Assembly: GCA_020638135.1 (NCBI GenBank)
Contig: JACKJE010000015.1
Span: 1 to 64,000 of the forward strand
Source of the DNA: Methylobacteriaceae bacterium
GTDB lineage: Bacteria; Pseudomonadota; Alphaproteobacteria; Rhizobiales; Beijerinckiaceae
Direction of reading: 5' to 3'
Length of the DNA: 64,000 bases
A model generated the notes under the pieces. The model saw only the letters and a list, made by a program, of their open reading frames with translations. It did no database searches and had not been told where the DNA came from. Shown here piece by piece: positions 24,164 through 31,569 of this stretch (its first letter is position 1; the number at the start of each line of letters is the position of its first letter). The translations under genes were made by a program, and so were the position numbers.

Positions 24164-25381
24164 ATGGATCGTAGGCATTTCCTTGCAGGCACGGCCGCGT
24201 TCGGCGCGACCACCAGCATGCTGACATCGCGCCTCGCGGCGCAAGGCAAGCCGCTCAAGATCGGCATCATGAACGATCTGTCGAGCGTCTATTCCGACTA
24301 TCAGGGCATTGGCTCGAAAGTCGCGGCGGAGCTCGCCGTCGCCGATTTCTCCGCCAAGCTCGGCGTGCCCGTAGAGATCTTGACCGCAGATCACCAGAAC
24401 AAGCCGGACGTCGGCGCGGGCATCGCGCGCAAGTGGTTCGATACCGATGGCGTCGACATCGTCATGGATCTGCCGAACTCGGCGGTTGCGCTCGCGGTTC
24501 TGGCGGTCGCCAACGAGAAGAACAAGGCCGTAGTCGCCTCGGGCGCCGGCGCGTCGGTCATGACCGGCAAGATGTGCTCGAAGAATTTCGTGCACTGGAC
24601 CTACGACACCTATGCGCTCGGCCATTCGCTGGGCAAGGCGGTGACGCGCGAAGGCGGCAAGAAGTGGTTCTTCATCACCACGGACTATGCTTTCGGCAAG
24701 GATCTCGAGCAGAATTGCGCCGACGCGGTGAAGGCGTCGGGCGGCGTGGTCCTTGGCGCTACGCGCCATCCGCTCAACACGTCGGACTTCTCGTCCTACA
24801 TCCTGCAGGCGCAGTCCTCGGGCGCGGATGTGATCGGCCTGGCCAATGCTGGCGGCGATCTCAACAATTGCCTCAAGCAATGCGGCGAGTTCGGCGTCGG
24901 CAAGAAGCAGAAGCTCGCCGCGCTCATCCTCAACGTCACCAATGTCCCGGCGATCGGCCTCGCCAATGTGCAGAACGTGAAGACCTGTCTCGCCTTCTAC
25001 TGGGATGAAAACGACAAGGCCCGCGCCTTCGCCAAACGCTTCGAGGCCGCGCATCCCAAGAACGATGCGCCCAACGAAATGCACGCCGGCATGTATTCGG
25101 CGACCGCGCACATCATCAAGACCATGGCGAAGATCAAGAGCGCGGCGGACGGCGTCAAGTTCGTCGATGCGATGAAGGCCATGCCGACCGAAGACGATCT
25201 GTTCGGCAAGGGCTCGATCCGCGAGGACGGCCGGCACCTGCACCCGATGTATCTCTACGAGACCAAGGCCGTCGCCGATTCCAAGAGCAAGTGGGACGTG
25301 TTCAAGCGTGTCTCGGAAATCTCGGTCCAGGACGCATGGCGTCCGCTGAAGGAGGGCGGCTGCCCGTTCATCAAGGCCTGA
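24164..25381 (+). CDS. ABC transporter substrate-binding protein (branched-chain amino acid type) with Tat-like signal
   Basis: A 405-residue type I periplasmic binding protein. The N-terminus MDRRHFLAGTAAFGATTSML has a twin-arginine-like RRHFL motif followed by a hydrophobic stretch, so export through Tat is likely. The mature part begins with KPLKIGIMNDLSSVYSDYQGIGS and shows VVASGAGASVMTG, VHWTYDTYALG and FITTDYAFGKDLE, typical of the Leu/Ile/Val-binding family. It has its own promoter and is separated from the next binding-protein gene by 200 bases. The ligand is unknown; relatives bind amino acids, amides or aromatic acids. Confidence 0.88.
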   Translation: MDRRHFLAGTAAFGATTSMLTSRLAAQGKPLKIGIMNDLSSVYSDYQGIGSKVAAELAVADFSAKLGVPVEILTADHQNKPDVGAGIARKWFDTDGVDIVMDLPNSAVALAVLAVANEKNKAVVASGAGASVMTGKMCSKNFVHWTYDTYALGHSLGKAVTREGGKKWFFITTDYAFGKDLEQNCADAVKASGGVVLGATRHPLNTSDFSSYILQAQSSGADVIGLANAGGDLNNCLKQCGEFGVGKKQKLAALILNVTNVPAIGLANVQNVKTCLAFYWDENDKARAFAKRFEAAHPKNDAPNEMHAGMYSATAHIIKTMAKIKSAADGVKFVDAMKAMPTEDDLFGKGSIREDGRHLHPMYLYETKAVADSKSKWDVFKRVSEISVQDAWRPLKEGGCPFIKA

Positions 25382-25396
25382 TCCGACGCCGCGGGC

Positions 25397-25428
25397 CGAC
25401 GCGCCTCGTCTCCGGACGAAGCGCGTCG
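25397..25428 (+). terminator. Hairpin after the first binding-protein gene, possible terminator
   Basis: CGACGCGC and GCGCGTCG form an 8-bp outer stem and TCGTC / GACGA a 5-bp inner stem. It lies 16 bases after the stop. There is no T tract, so it may instead protect the mRNA end or act with Rho. Confidence 0.4.
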
Positions 25429-25501
25429 CACGGGCGCGGGCTTGTCCGTCGGCGCGGTCTTGTCCCGCCAGCGCTCGCGTAGTCGAATTTGCATGACAGG
25501 T

Positions 25502-25529
25502 TTGTGTGCGGCGCCGGGATGGGTATGCT
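25502..25529 (+). promoter_or_regulatory. Probable sigma-70-type promoter of the second binding-protein gene
   Basis: TTGTGT and TATGCT separated by 16 bases, 55 bases before ATG 25584. The -10 box and spacing are the same as for the first binding-protein gene. A GCGAGG / CCTCGC hairpin follows in the short leader. Confidence 0.45.
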
Positions 25530-25583
25530 GCACGCCAATTTGATCGCGAGGTCTGGAGCCTCGCGACGCTGAGGGAGGGAAAC

Positions 25584-26798
25584 ATGGACCGCAGACATCT
25601 TCTTACCACGGGCGCCGCGCTTGGCGCGGCTTCGACCCTTGCGCTGCCCACGCGCCTTCTTGCGGCCGGCGCGCCGCTCAAGGTGGGCGTGCTGCTGCCG
25701 CGTTCGGGCGTGCAGGCGGGCATCGGCCAGGACTGCCAGCGCGGCGTCGACATTGCCGCCCCGATCCTGAAGTCCCTGGGCCTGCCCGATCTCGAGATCA
25801 TGAACGGCGACACGGAATCCAAGGTCGAGATCGCGCGCTCGACGGCGGAAAAGCTCATCGGAGCCGGCGCGCAACTGCTGATCGGCGCCTTCGATTCCGG
25901 CCAGACGACGGCGATCGCGCAGGTCGCCGAACAGAAGGGCGTTCCGCTCGTCATCAATATCGCCGCCGCGCCGCAGATCACCGAGCAGGGCTACAAGTTC
26001 GTCTTCCGCAACTTCCCGACGGCGGGAACCATTCTCTCGAACGCGTTCGAGCAGCAGAAGGCGGTCTTCGCGCAAGTCGGCCATGCGCCGAAGTCGGTCG
26101 TGTTCATGCACGTCAACGACACGTTCGGCACGGCCATGGCCGGCGGCATCGGCAAGGTGATGCCGAAGTTCGACATGCCCTACAAGATCGTCGAGACCAT
26201 CGCCTATGACCCGGCGGCGCGCGACCTGTCGGTCGAAATCGCCAAGGCCAAGGCGACCGGCGCGGAAGCGCTGCTGTGCGTCAGCCGCCTCAACGACGCG
26301 ATCCTGTTGACGCGCGAAATGATCAAGCAGCGCTGGACGCCGCAGGCGGTCCTGAGCATGGGCCCCGGCTGGTACGAGGATCAGTATCTCAAGACGCTCG
26401 GCAAATATTCGGACGGGCCGCTGACCTTCTCGCCCTGGTACGACCCGAAGAAGAAGCTCAGCCAGACGCTGGTGGCCGCCCTGGCCAAGAAGCACCCCAA
26501 CGTCAATCTCAACACCAACCACGTCTTCACCTTCGAAGCGCTGCTGATCGCCGCCGACGCCTACAAGCGCGCCGGCTCCGCCGATCCGAAGGCGCTCGCG
26601 GAGGCGATCCGCAAGACGAACATCACCGACAATTCGAGCATGGGCCCCGGCATCATGTTCAACGCCAAGGGGCAGAACGACAAGGTCGTCGACGGAACCG
26701 TGCAGAATGTCGGCGGCAAGCAGGTCGTCGTGCAGCCCGAAGCCTCGGCCACGGCCAAGGCCATCTGGCCGCTGCCTGCCTACGACAAGCGCGGCTGA
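25584..26798 (+). CDS. Second ABC transporter substrate-binding protein (branched-chain amino acid type)
   Basis: A 404-residue type I binding protein with the same kind of Tat-like signal (MDRRHLLTTGAALGAASTLALP). The mature part starts APLKVGVLLPRSGVQAGIGQ and contains GAFDSGQTTAIAQVAEQKGVP, VFMHVNDTFGTAMAGG and NTNHVFTFEALLIAADAYK. It differs clearly from its upstream neighbour and so probably binds another ligand. The start ATG 25584 follows GGGAGGGA. It directly precedes the livH2-M2-G2-F2 genes and is the most likely cognate receptor of that importer. Confidence 0.88.
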   Translation: MDRRHLLTTGAALGAASTLALPTRLLAAGAPLKVGVLLPRSGVQAGIGQDCQRGVDIAAPILKSLGLPDLEIMNGDTESKVEIARSTAEKLIGAGAQLLIGAFDSGQTTAIAQVAEQKGVPLVINIAAAPQITEQGYKFVFRNFPTAGTILSNAFEQQKAVFAQVGHAPKSVVFMHVNDTFGTAMAGGIGKVMPKFDMPYKIVETIAYDPAARDLSVEIAKAKATGAEALLCVSRLNDAILLTREMIKQRWTPQAVLSMGPGWYEDQYLKTLGKYSDGPLTFSPWYDPKKKLSQTLVAALAKKHPNVNLNTNHVFTFEALLIAADAYKRAGSADPKALAEAIRKTNITDNSSMGPGIMFNAKGQNDKVVDGTVQNVGGKQVVVQPEASATAKAIWPLPAYDKRG

Positions 26799-26812
26799 CG
26801 CGCGCCAGCCGG

Positions 26813-26839
26813 CCGTCCCTGCGTGCGTTGCAGGGACGG
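26813..26839 (+). promoter_or_regulatory. Strong stem-loop between binding-protein and permease genes
   Basis: CCGTCCCTGC and GCAGGGACGG form a perfect 10-bp stem with a 7-base loop in the 65-base gap between the second binding-protein gene and the second livH. No T tract follows. Such structures commonly lower expression of permease genes relative to the abundant binding protein by stabilising the upstream mRNA or terminating part of the transcripts. Confidence 0.65.
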
Positions 26840-26863
26840 TCGCTCGCCTTTTCGGGGTCGCAC

Positions 26864-27736
26864 GTGTCCGCCCAACTCTATCTCAACGTCGCCGTCAGCG
26901 GTCTGCTGACGGGGCTGATCTATGGCCTGAGCGCGCTCGGGCTGTCGGTCATTTTCGGCGTGATCCGGATCGTCAATTTCGCGCATGGCGAAATGATGGT
27001 GCTCGGCATGTTCGCCACGCTCGTCCTGTTCCGGGCGCTGGGCATCGACCCGTTGCTGAGCCTGCCGCTCGTCGCCGCCGCATTGTTCGCCTTCGGCTAT
27101 GTTCTGCAGGATCTCGTCGTCCGGCGCGTCGCGCATCTGGCCGATCACATGCAATTCCTGCTGATGGCGGCCGTGGCGGTCATGCTGATCAGCGTGTGCC
27201 TGATGATGTTCGGACCAGACGCCCAGGGCGCGCAGGTGAGCTACGGCTTCGATTCCTTCGCCATCGGGCCGCTGCTCGTCGACAAGGTTCGCGTCTACGC
27301 GGGCGTCGCGGCGCTCATCGTCTCCGGGCTTCTCTTCGCCTTTTTCCACTACACGCTGACGGGCAAGGCGATCCGCGCGTGTGGCGACAATTACACCGGC
27401 GCGCGCGTCGTTGGACTCAATGTGCGGCGCCTCTATGCGCTGACGTTCGGCATCGGGACGGCGTGCCTCGGGGCGGCCGGCGCGATCATGCTGCTGCTCG
27501 TCGACGTGCATCCCTATCTCGGCCCGTCCTACACACTGCTCGCCTTCATCATCGTAATCATCGGCGGCATGGGCAGCCTGCCGGGCGCCTTGCTCGGCGG
27601 CATGCTGATCGGCATTTCCGAGGCGCTGGCCGGCGTCATCCTGCAGCCGTCGCTGAAGAGCGCCTTTTCGTTCGGGCTGCTGATCCTCGTCCTGCTCGTG
27701 CGCCCGCAGGGCCTGCTCGGGAAGGTCGCCCGATGA
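26864..27736 (+). CDS. Second LivH-type ABC permease
   Basis: A 290-residue permease starting at GTG 26864 (VSAQLYLN). LivH features are present: GLIYGLSALGLSVIFGVIRIVNFAHGEMM near the N-terminus, the coupling segment TLTGKAIRACGDNYTGARVVGLNV, and IVIIGGMGSLPGALLGGMLIG near the C-terminus. It overlaps the next permease gene by 4 bases (ATGA). It is a distinct paralogue of the minus-strand livH at 22880. Confidence 0.92.
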   Translation: MSAQLYLNVAVSGLLTGLIYGLSALGLSVIFGVIRIVNFAHGEMMVLGMFATLVLFRALGIDPLLSLPLVAAALFAFGYVLQDLVVRRVAHLADHMQFLLMAAVAVMLISVCLMMFGPDAQGAQVSYGFDSFAIGPLLVDKVRVYAGVAALIVSGLLFAFFHYTLTGKAIRACGDNYTGARVVGLNVRRLYALTFGIGTACLGAAGAIMLLLVDVHPYLGPSYTLLAFIIVIIGGMGSLPGALLGGMLIGISEALAGVILQPSLKSAFSFGLLILVLLVRPQGLLGKVAR

Positions 27737-28743
27737 TGAGCCGTATCATCGAAAGCGCCTCGCCGCGCGCGCTCGCGCTGCTCGCCATCGTGACGGCCGT
27801 GCTGATCGCCGCGCCGTCCTTCGTCAATAATTACGTCCTGAGCGTGCTGATCATCGTGCTCTACTTCGCCTATGTCGGGCAGGCGTGGAACCTGATGCTG
27901 GGCTTTGCCGGGCAATTGTCGCTCGGCCATGCACTGTTCGTCAGCCTCGGCGCCTATACGAGCGCGGCGCTGTTCATCAAGTTCGGCGTGTCGCCGGTCG
28001 TCGGCGTGTTCGCGGCGATCGCGGTGGCGGTCGTCGCGGGATGCCTGATCGGCTATCTCGGGTTCCGCTTTTCGATCCGCGGCGTCTATTTCGCGCTGCT
28101 GACGATCGCCTTCGCCGAGTTCACCGGCATCATCGTCGACCACATCTCCTGGCTCGGCGCGTCCAGCGGCCTGTTCCTGCCGGTCAAGAACCTTCAGAGC
28201 AACGACATCGTCAACCTGCGCGGTTCGCCGACGATGTTCTATTACGTCATCCTGACGCTGACGGGCCTGGCGCTGGCGCTGTGCAGCTGGCTTCTGAATT
28301 CGAAGCTCGGCCTCTACTGGCAGGCGATCCGCGAGGACCAGGAGGCGGCGGAGGCCTCGGGCGTGCCGCTCTTTCGCTACAAGATGATCGCGGTTGCGAT
28401 CTCCTCCGGCCTGACGGGCGTCGGCGGCGTCTGGTACGCCTTCTACTACAACAACCTGTTTCCCGAGACGATGTTCAAGACCAGCCAGTCGGTCGAGATC
28501 ATTCTCGGCTCTGTGGTCGGCGGCGTCGGCTCGTTGTTCGGGCCGGTCCTCGGGGCCTTCGTGCTCACGCCGCTCGGCGAGGCGCTGACGGCGGCGACCG
28601 AAGGCATGCATGTCGACGGCGTTAAATCCTTCTTCTGGGGCCTGTGCGTGGCGGCCATCGTCCTGTTCCGTCCGCAGGGCCTGTGGCCGTGGCTGTACGA
28701 CCTGCTGGGTCTCGGCCCGAAGCGGGAAGGGAAGAAGCCATGA
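27733..28743 (+). CDS. Second LivM-type ABC permease
   Basis: A 336-residue permease, start ATG 27733 overlapping the previous stop. It has the LivM core (AWNLMLGFAGQLSLGHALFVSLGAYTSAAL) and the coupling loop AIREDQEAAEASGVPLFRYKMI. GSVVGGVGSLFGPVLGAFVLTPLGE lies near the C-terminus. It is about 110 residues shorter than LivM of the minus-strand operon because it lacks the N-terminal extension. It overlaps the ATPase gene by 4 bases. Confidence 0.92.
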   Translation: MMSRIIESASPRALALLAIVTAVLIAAPSFVNNYVLSVLIIVLYFAYVGQAWNLMLGFAGQLSLGHALFVSLGAYTSAALFIKFGVSPVVGVFAAIAVAVVAGCLIGYLGFRFSIRGVYFALLTIAFAEFTGIIVDHISWLGASSGLFLPVKNLQSNDIVNLRGSPTMFYYVILTLTGLALALCSWLLNSKLGLYWQAIREDQEAAEASGVPLFRYKMIAVAISSGLTGVGGVWYAFYYNNLFPETMFKTSQSVEIILGSVVGGVGSLFGPVLGAFVLTPLGEALTAATEGMHVDGVKSFFWGLCVAAIVLFRPQGLWPWLYDLLGLGPKREGKKP

Positions 28744-29492
28744 GCGCGCCGGGACAGGCCGGACGGGCGGGTTCTCTCATCGTCCGCAACATTTCGAAGC
28801 GGTTCGGCGGGCTCGTCGCCGTGAGCGACGTCTCGTTCACGGTCGCCGCGGGCGAAATTCACGCGCTGATCGGGCCGAACGGCGCCGGCAAGACCACGAC
28901 ATTCAACATGATCGCCGGCGCGCAGCCGCCCGACACCGGCGATGTGCAGCTCGACGGCGTTTCGCTGGCGGGCCTGCGGCCTGACCAGATCTGCCGGGCG
29001 GGCGTCGGCCGGACATTCCAGATCGTGCGGCCCTTCAACGAACTGACCCTCGTCGAGAATGTCGCCGTCGGAGCGCTCGCCTGGACGGACGATCTCGCCG
29101 AAGCGCGCGACCATGCGCGCGGCGTCCTGGAACTTCTCGGCCTCGGCGACAAGAAGGAGGCGCGTCCGAGCAGCATTACGCTGCCCGACCGCAAGTGCCT
29201 GGAAGTGGCCCGCGCGCTGGCGACCAAGCCGAAGCTCCTGCTGCTCGACGAGGTGATGGCCGGCCTGCGCCCGACCGAGACCGACCGCATGGTCGCGATT
29301 TTCAAGAAGCTCAACGCGGACACGGGGCTCACCATTCTCCTGATCGAACACGTGATGCGCGCGGTGATGGCGCTTTCGGATCGCGTGCTCGTTCTCAACT
29401 ACGGCCGGCTGATCGCGGACGGAAAGCCTGAAGAGGTGACGCGCGATCCCGAGGTTCTGGCCTGCTATCTCGGCGCGGAGGCCTTCGACTGA
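28740..29492 (+). CDS. Second LivG-type ABC ATPase with a non-canonical signature motif
   Basis: A 250-residue ATPase, start ATG 28740 (ATGA overlap). Walker A GPNGAGKTTTFNMIAG, Q-loop VGRTFQIVRPFNELTLVENV, Walker B KLLLLDEVMAGLRPTE and switch histidine in LLIEHVMRAVMAL are clear. The signature position reads SSITLPDRKCLEVARALA in place of LSGGQ or the LivG variant LPYGQQRR. Similar variants occur in some amino acid importers, so it is probably active, paired with the canonical partner encoded next. It overlaps that gene by one base. Confidence 0.9.
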   Translation: MSAPGQAGRAGSLIVRNISKRFGGLVAVSDVSFTVAAGEIHALIGPNGAGKTTTFNMIAGAQPPDTGDVQLDGVSLAGLRPDQICRAGVGRTFQIVRPFNELTLVENVAVGALAWTDDLAEARDHARGVLELLGLGDKKEARPSSITLPDRKCLEVARALATKPKLLLLDEVMAGLRPTETDRMVAIFKKLNADTGLTILLIEHVMRAVMALSDRVLVLNYGRLIADGKPEEVTRDPEVLACYLGAEAFD

Positions 29493-30196
29493 TGCTTGAT
29501 GTCGAGGATCTCAGCGTCTTCTATGGCGATGCGCAAGCGCTCGACGGCGTTGCGCTGTCCATCGAGCAGGGCGAAATCGTCGCGATTGTCGGCGCGAATG
29601 GCGCGGGCAAGACGTCGCTCATCCGGACGATCGGCGGCATGCACAAACCGACCCGGGGTCGAATCCGCTTCAAGGGCGTCGATGTCACGGGCTGGCCGAG
29701 CCATCGGGTCTGCGATCTCGGCGTCGGCCAGGTGGCCGAGGGCCGGCAGATATTTCCGAACATGTCGGTCGTGGAAAACCTCGAGATGGGCGCGATGCTG
29801 CCGCGCGCGCGCAAGCTGAAGGCGCGCAATCTCGAGCATGTCTACAGCCTGTTTCCGCGGCTGAAGGAACGCTCGGGGCAGTTCGCGGGCACGCTGTCGG
29901 GCGGCGAGCAGCAGATGCTCGCCATCGGCCGCTGCCTGATGGGCGCGCCGGAACTCGTCATGTTCGACGAGCCCTCGCTCGGCCTCGCGCCGGCGATCGT
30001 CCAGAACATGCTCGCCATCATCCGCACGCTCAATCAGGATGGGCTGACCTGCATGCTGGTCGAGCAGAATGTCGCCGTTTCGCTCAAGCTCGCCCGCCAC
30101 GCCTACGTGCTGGAAAACGGGCGCGTCATGCTGAAGGGCGGCGGCGAGGAATTGCTCGCCGACGACCGCGTCCGTCAGGCCTATCTGGGGCTGTAG
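29492..30196 (+). CDS. Second LivF-type ABC ATPase
   Basis: A 234-residue ATPase. The start ATG 29492 shares its first base with the upstream TGA. Walker A GANGAGKTSLIRTIGG, signature LSGGEQQMLAIGRCLM, Walker B LVMFDEPSLGLAPA and the LivF-type EQN segment MLVEQNVAVSLKLA are all present. It is the last gene of the plus-strand importer set and is followed by a GC-rich hairpin. Confidence 0.93.
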   Translation: MLDVEDLSVFYGDAQALDGVALSIEQGEIVAIVGANGAGKTSLIRTIGGMHKPTRGRIRFKGVDVTGWPSHRVCDLGVGQVAEGRQIFPNMSVVENLEMGAMLPRARKLKARNLEHVYSLFPRLKERSGQFAGTLSGGEQQMLAIGRCLMGAPELVMFDEPSLGLAPAIVQNMLAIIRTLNQDGLTCMLVEQNVAVSLKLARHAYVLENGRVMLKGGGEELLADDRVRQAYLGL

Positions 30197-30218
30197 CGTT
30201 ATTCGCGCGACGCCGGGA

Positions 30219-30242
30219 CCGGAAGCGCCTCAGCGCTTCCGG
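30219..30242. terminator. Strong hairpin between convergent genes
   Basis: CCGGAAGCGC, loop CTCA and GCGCTTCCGG form a perfect 10-bp stem, 22 bases after the second livF stop. Its plus-strand tail is CTCTTCTTC, so termination of the importer transcript is plausible. It also overlaps the stop of the minus-strand Lys-rich frame. Confidence 0.6.
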
Positions 30243-30466
30243 CTCTTCTTCGCGGCGGATTTCGTCGCCTTGCGCGCGGTCTTGGCGGCCGCCTTCTTCG
30301 TGGTCGTCTTTTTCGGCGCGGTCTTCTTGGCGGCCTTCTTCGGCGCAGGCTTTTTCACCGCCTTCCTGGCTGGCTTCTTCGTGGATTTCTTTACGGCTTT
30401 CTTGGCCGTTTTCTTCACGGCCTTTTTGGCCGCCTTCTTCGCGGCTTTCTTCACGGCCTTCTTCAC
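30230..30466 (-). CDS. Histone H1-like Lys/Ala-rich tail (probably C-terminal part of the upstream hydrolase, out of frame)
   Basis: A 78-codon frame of almost pure Lys/Ala/Pro/Val/Thr repeats (MKKAVKKAAKKAAKKAVKK...), ending KKSRKR. This composition matches the DNA-binding tails of histone H1-like bacterial proteins and of the phasin-regulator PhaF. The same repeats continue upstream in this frame to about 30495, where the hydrolase frame already reads AAKKAVKKAAKA. One base gained or lost in the GCGCGCGCGCG run at about 30488-30498 would join the two into one protein. As a separate gene it would start inside its own repeat without an obvious ribosome-binding site. Confidence 0.65.
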   Translation of the reverse strand: MKKAVKKAAKKAAKKAVKKTAKKAVKKSTKKPARKAVKKPAPKKAAKKTAPKKTTTKKAAAKTARKATKSAAKKSRKR

Positions 30467-31365
30467 CGCCTTCTTGGCGGCTTTCTTCGCGCGCGCGCGG
30501 CGGGCCGGGCTTTGGCGGCCTTTTTGACCGCCTTCTTGGCCGCCTGCTTGCGGCTCGGGAAACTCTTCGGCCGCGCTGGCTTGGCGGGCGCGGTCAGGAA
30601 GTCGATCACCGTCTTGTTGAAGTCCTCGGCCGCCTCGATGTTGGAGAGGTGCGCGGCGTCGAGCTCGACCAGCCGCGCGCCGGGTATGGCGGCGGCGATC
30701 GCCTTGCCGGCCTCCGGCGGGGTGGCCGGATCATTCTTGCCGATGATGACCAGCACCTGATTGCGGATGTTGCGGATGGCGTCGCGCAGGTCGAGGTCGC
30801 GCAGCGCCGCCATGCAGGCCGCATAGCCTTCGGACGGCGTCATTTCGAAAGCCGCCCGGATACGCGCGATGGTCTCCGGCGCCTTGGCCTGGAATTCCTT
30901 GGTGAACCAGCGGTCGATGACCGCCTGCACGAGGCCCGCCATCCCCTGTTCGCGGACGATTCGCAGCCGCTCGTTCCAGGCGTCGGCGCCGCCGAACTGG
31001 GCCGCCGTATTGGCGAGCACGGCGCGCTCGATGCGGTCCGGCGCGTTGAGCAGCAGCCATTGGCCGACCGCGCCGCCCTTGGACAGGCCCATCCAGTGCG
31101 CCTTCTTGACGCCGAGCGCGTCGAGAATGGCCAGCGCGTCCTTGCCGAGCTGCTCCAGCGAATAGGGGCCGGTCGGCGCGGCGCTGGCGCCGTGGCCGCG
31201 CGAATCGTAGCGCACGATCCGGAAATGCTTGGAAAGCGCTGGAATCTGGTCGTCCCACATGTGCAGGTTCGATCCCAGCGAGTTGGAAATCATCAGGACC
31301 GGCGCGTCCTGCGGCCCCTCGACCTCGACATTGAAGGTTTCCTCGCCAATCTTCAGTTCGGCCAT
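30463..31365 (-). CDS. 3-oxoadipate enol-lactonase-like alpha/beta hydrolase with Lys-rich C-terminus
   Basis: The first ~260 residues are a PcaD-type hydrolase: SNSLGSNLHMWDDQIPAL, YDSRGHGASAAP, nucleophile Ser in GLSKGGAVGQWLL, acid in IGKNDPATPP and histidine in DAAHLSNIEAAEDFNK. PcaD opens 3-oxoadipate enol-lactone in aromatic-acid degradation; no other pca genes are visible, so the substrate is open. The start MAELKIGEE (31365) follows GGGAGCAGG. After the catalytic domain comes PAKPARPKSFPSRKQAAKKAVKKAAKA, which leads into the H1-like frame downstream. This frame ends in an Arg-rich run typical of a shifted reading. The intended product is probably about 375 residues. Confidence 0.82.
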   Translation of the reverse strand: MAELKIGEETFNVEVEGPQDAPVLMISNSLGSNLHMWDDQIPALSKHFRIVRYDSRGHGASAAPTGPYSLEQLGKDALAILDALGVKKAHWMGLSKGGAVGQWLLLNAPDRIERAVLANTAAQFGGADAWNERLRIVREQGMAGLVQAVIDRWFTKEFQAKAPETIARIRAAFEMTPSEGYAACMAALRDLDLRDAIRNIRNQVLVIIGKNDPATPPEAGKAIAAAIPGARLVELDAAHLSNIEAAEDFNKTVIDFLTAPAKPARPKSFPSRKQAAKKAVKKAAKARPAARARRKPPRRR

Positions 31366-31501
31366 GGCCTGCTCCCGCATTTCGATGTTGCGCAGACTAG
31401 CGCTGGCGCTGCCGGCCGCAAGGGCGCGTTTTATCGCATAGGCGCTATTCGCCGCAGGCGACCTGTACTTTGGCGCCCTGCCGTACGGCGCGCGAAGCGC
31501 T

Positions 31502-31553
31502 ATATTCGGGAGGCGCGCAGGCGCACAAGAATATTCGGCAAGCGCGCGAGCGC
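31502..31553 (+). repeat. Imperfect direct repeat upstream of the MoxR gene
   Basis: Two 23-base units starting ATATTCGG (31502-31524 and 31531-31553) match at 19 of 23 positions with a 29-base period. They lie in the 204-base divergent promoter region, just before ATG 31570. They could be paired regulator sites or a small duplication. Confidence 0.35.
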
Positions 31554-31569
31554 GAGGAGACGACCCCGT

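Noticed and set aside
23867..25981. 704-codon minus-strand frame over the two binding-protein genes
   Set aside because: Antisense to two binding proteins with clear Tat-like signals and family motifs; no domain seen.
30230..30530. Repeated AAGAAGGC-type DNA considered as a tandem repeat array or CRISPR
   Set aside because: The repetition follows from Lys/Ala codons, unit lengths vary, and no spacer structure exists. No CRISPR-like array was seen anywhere.
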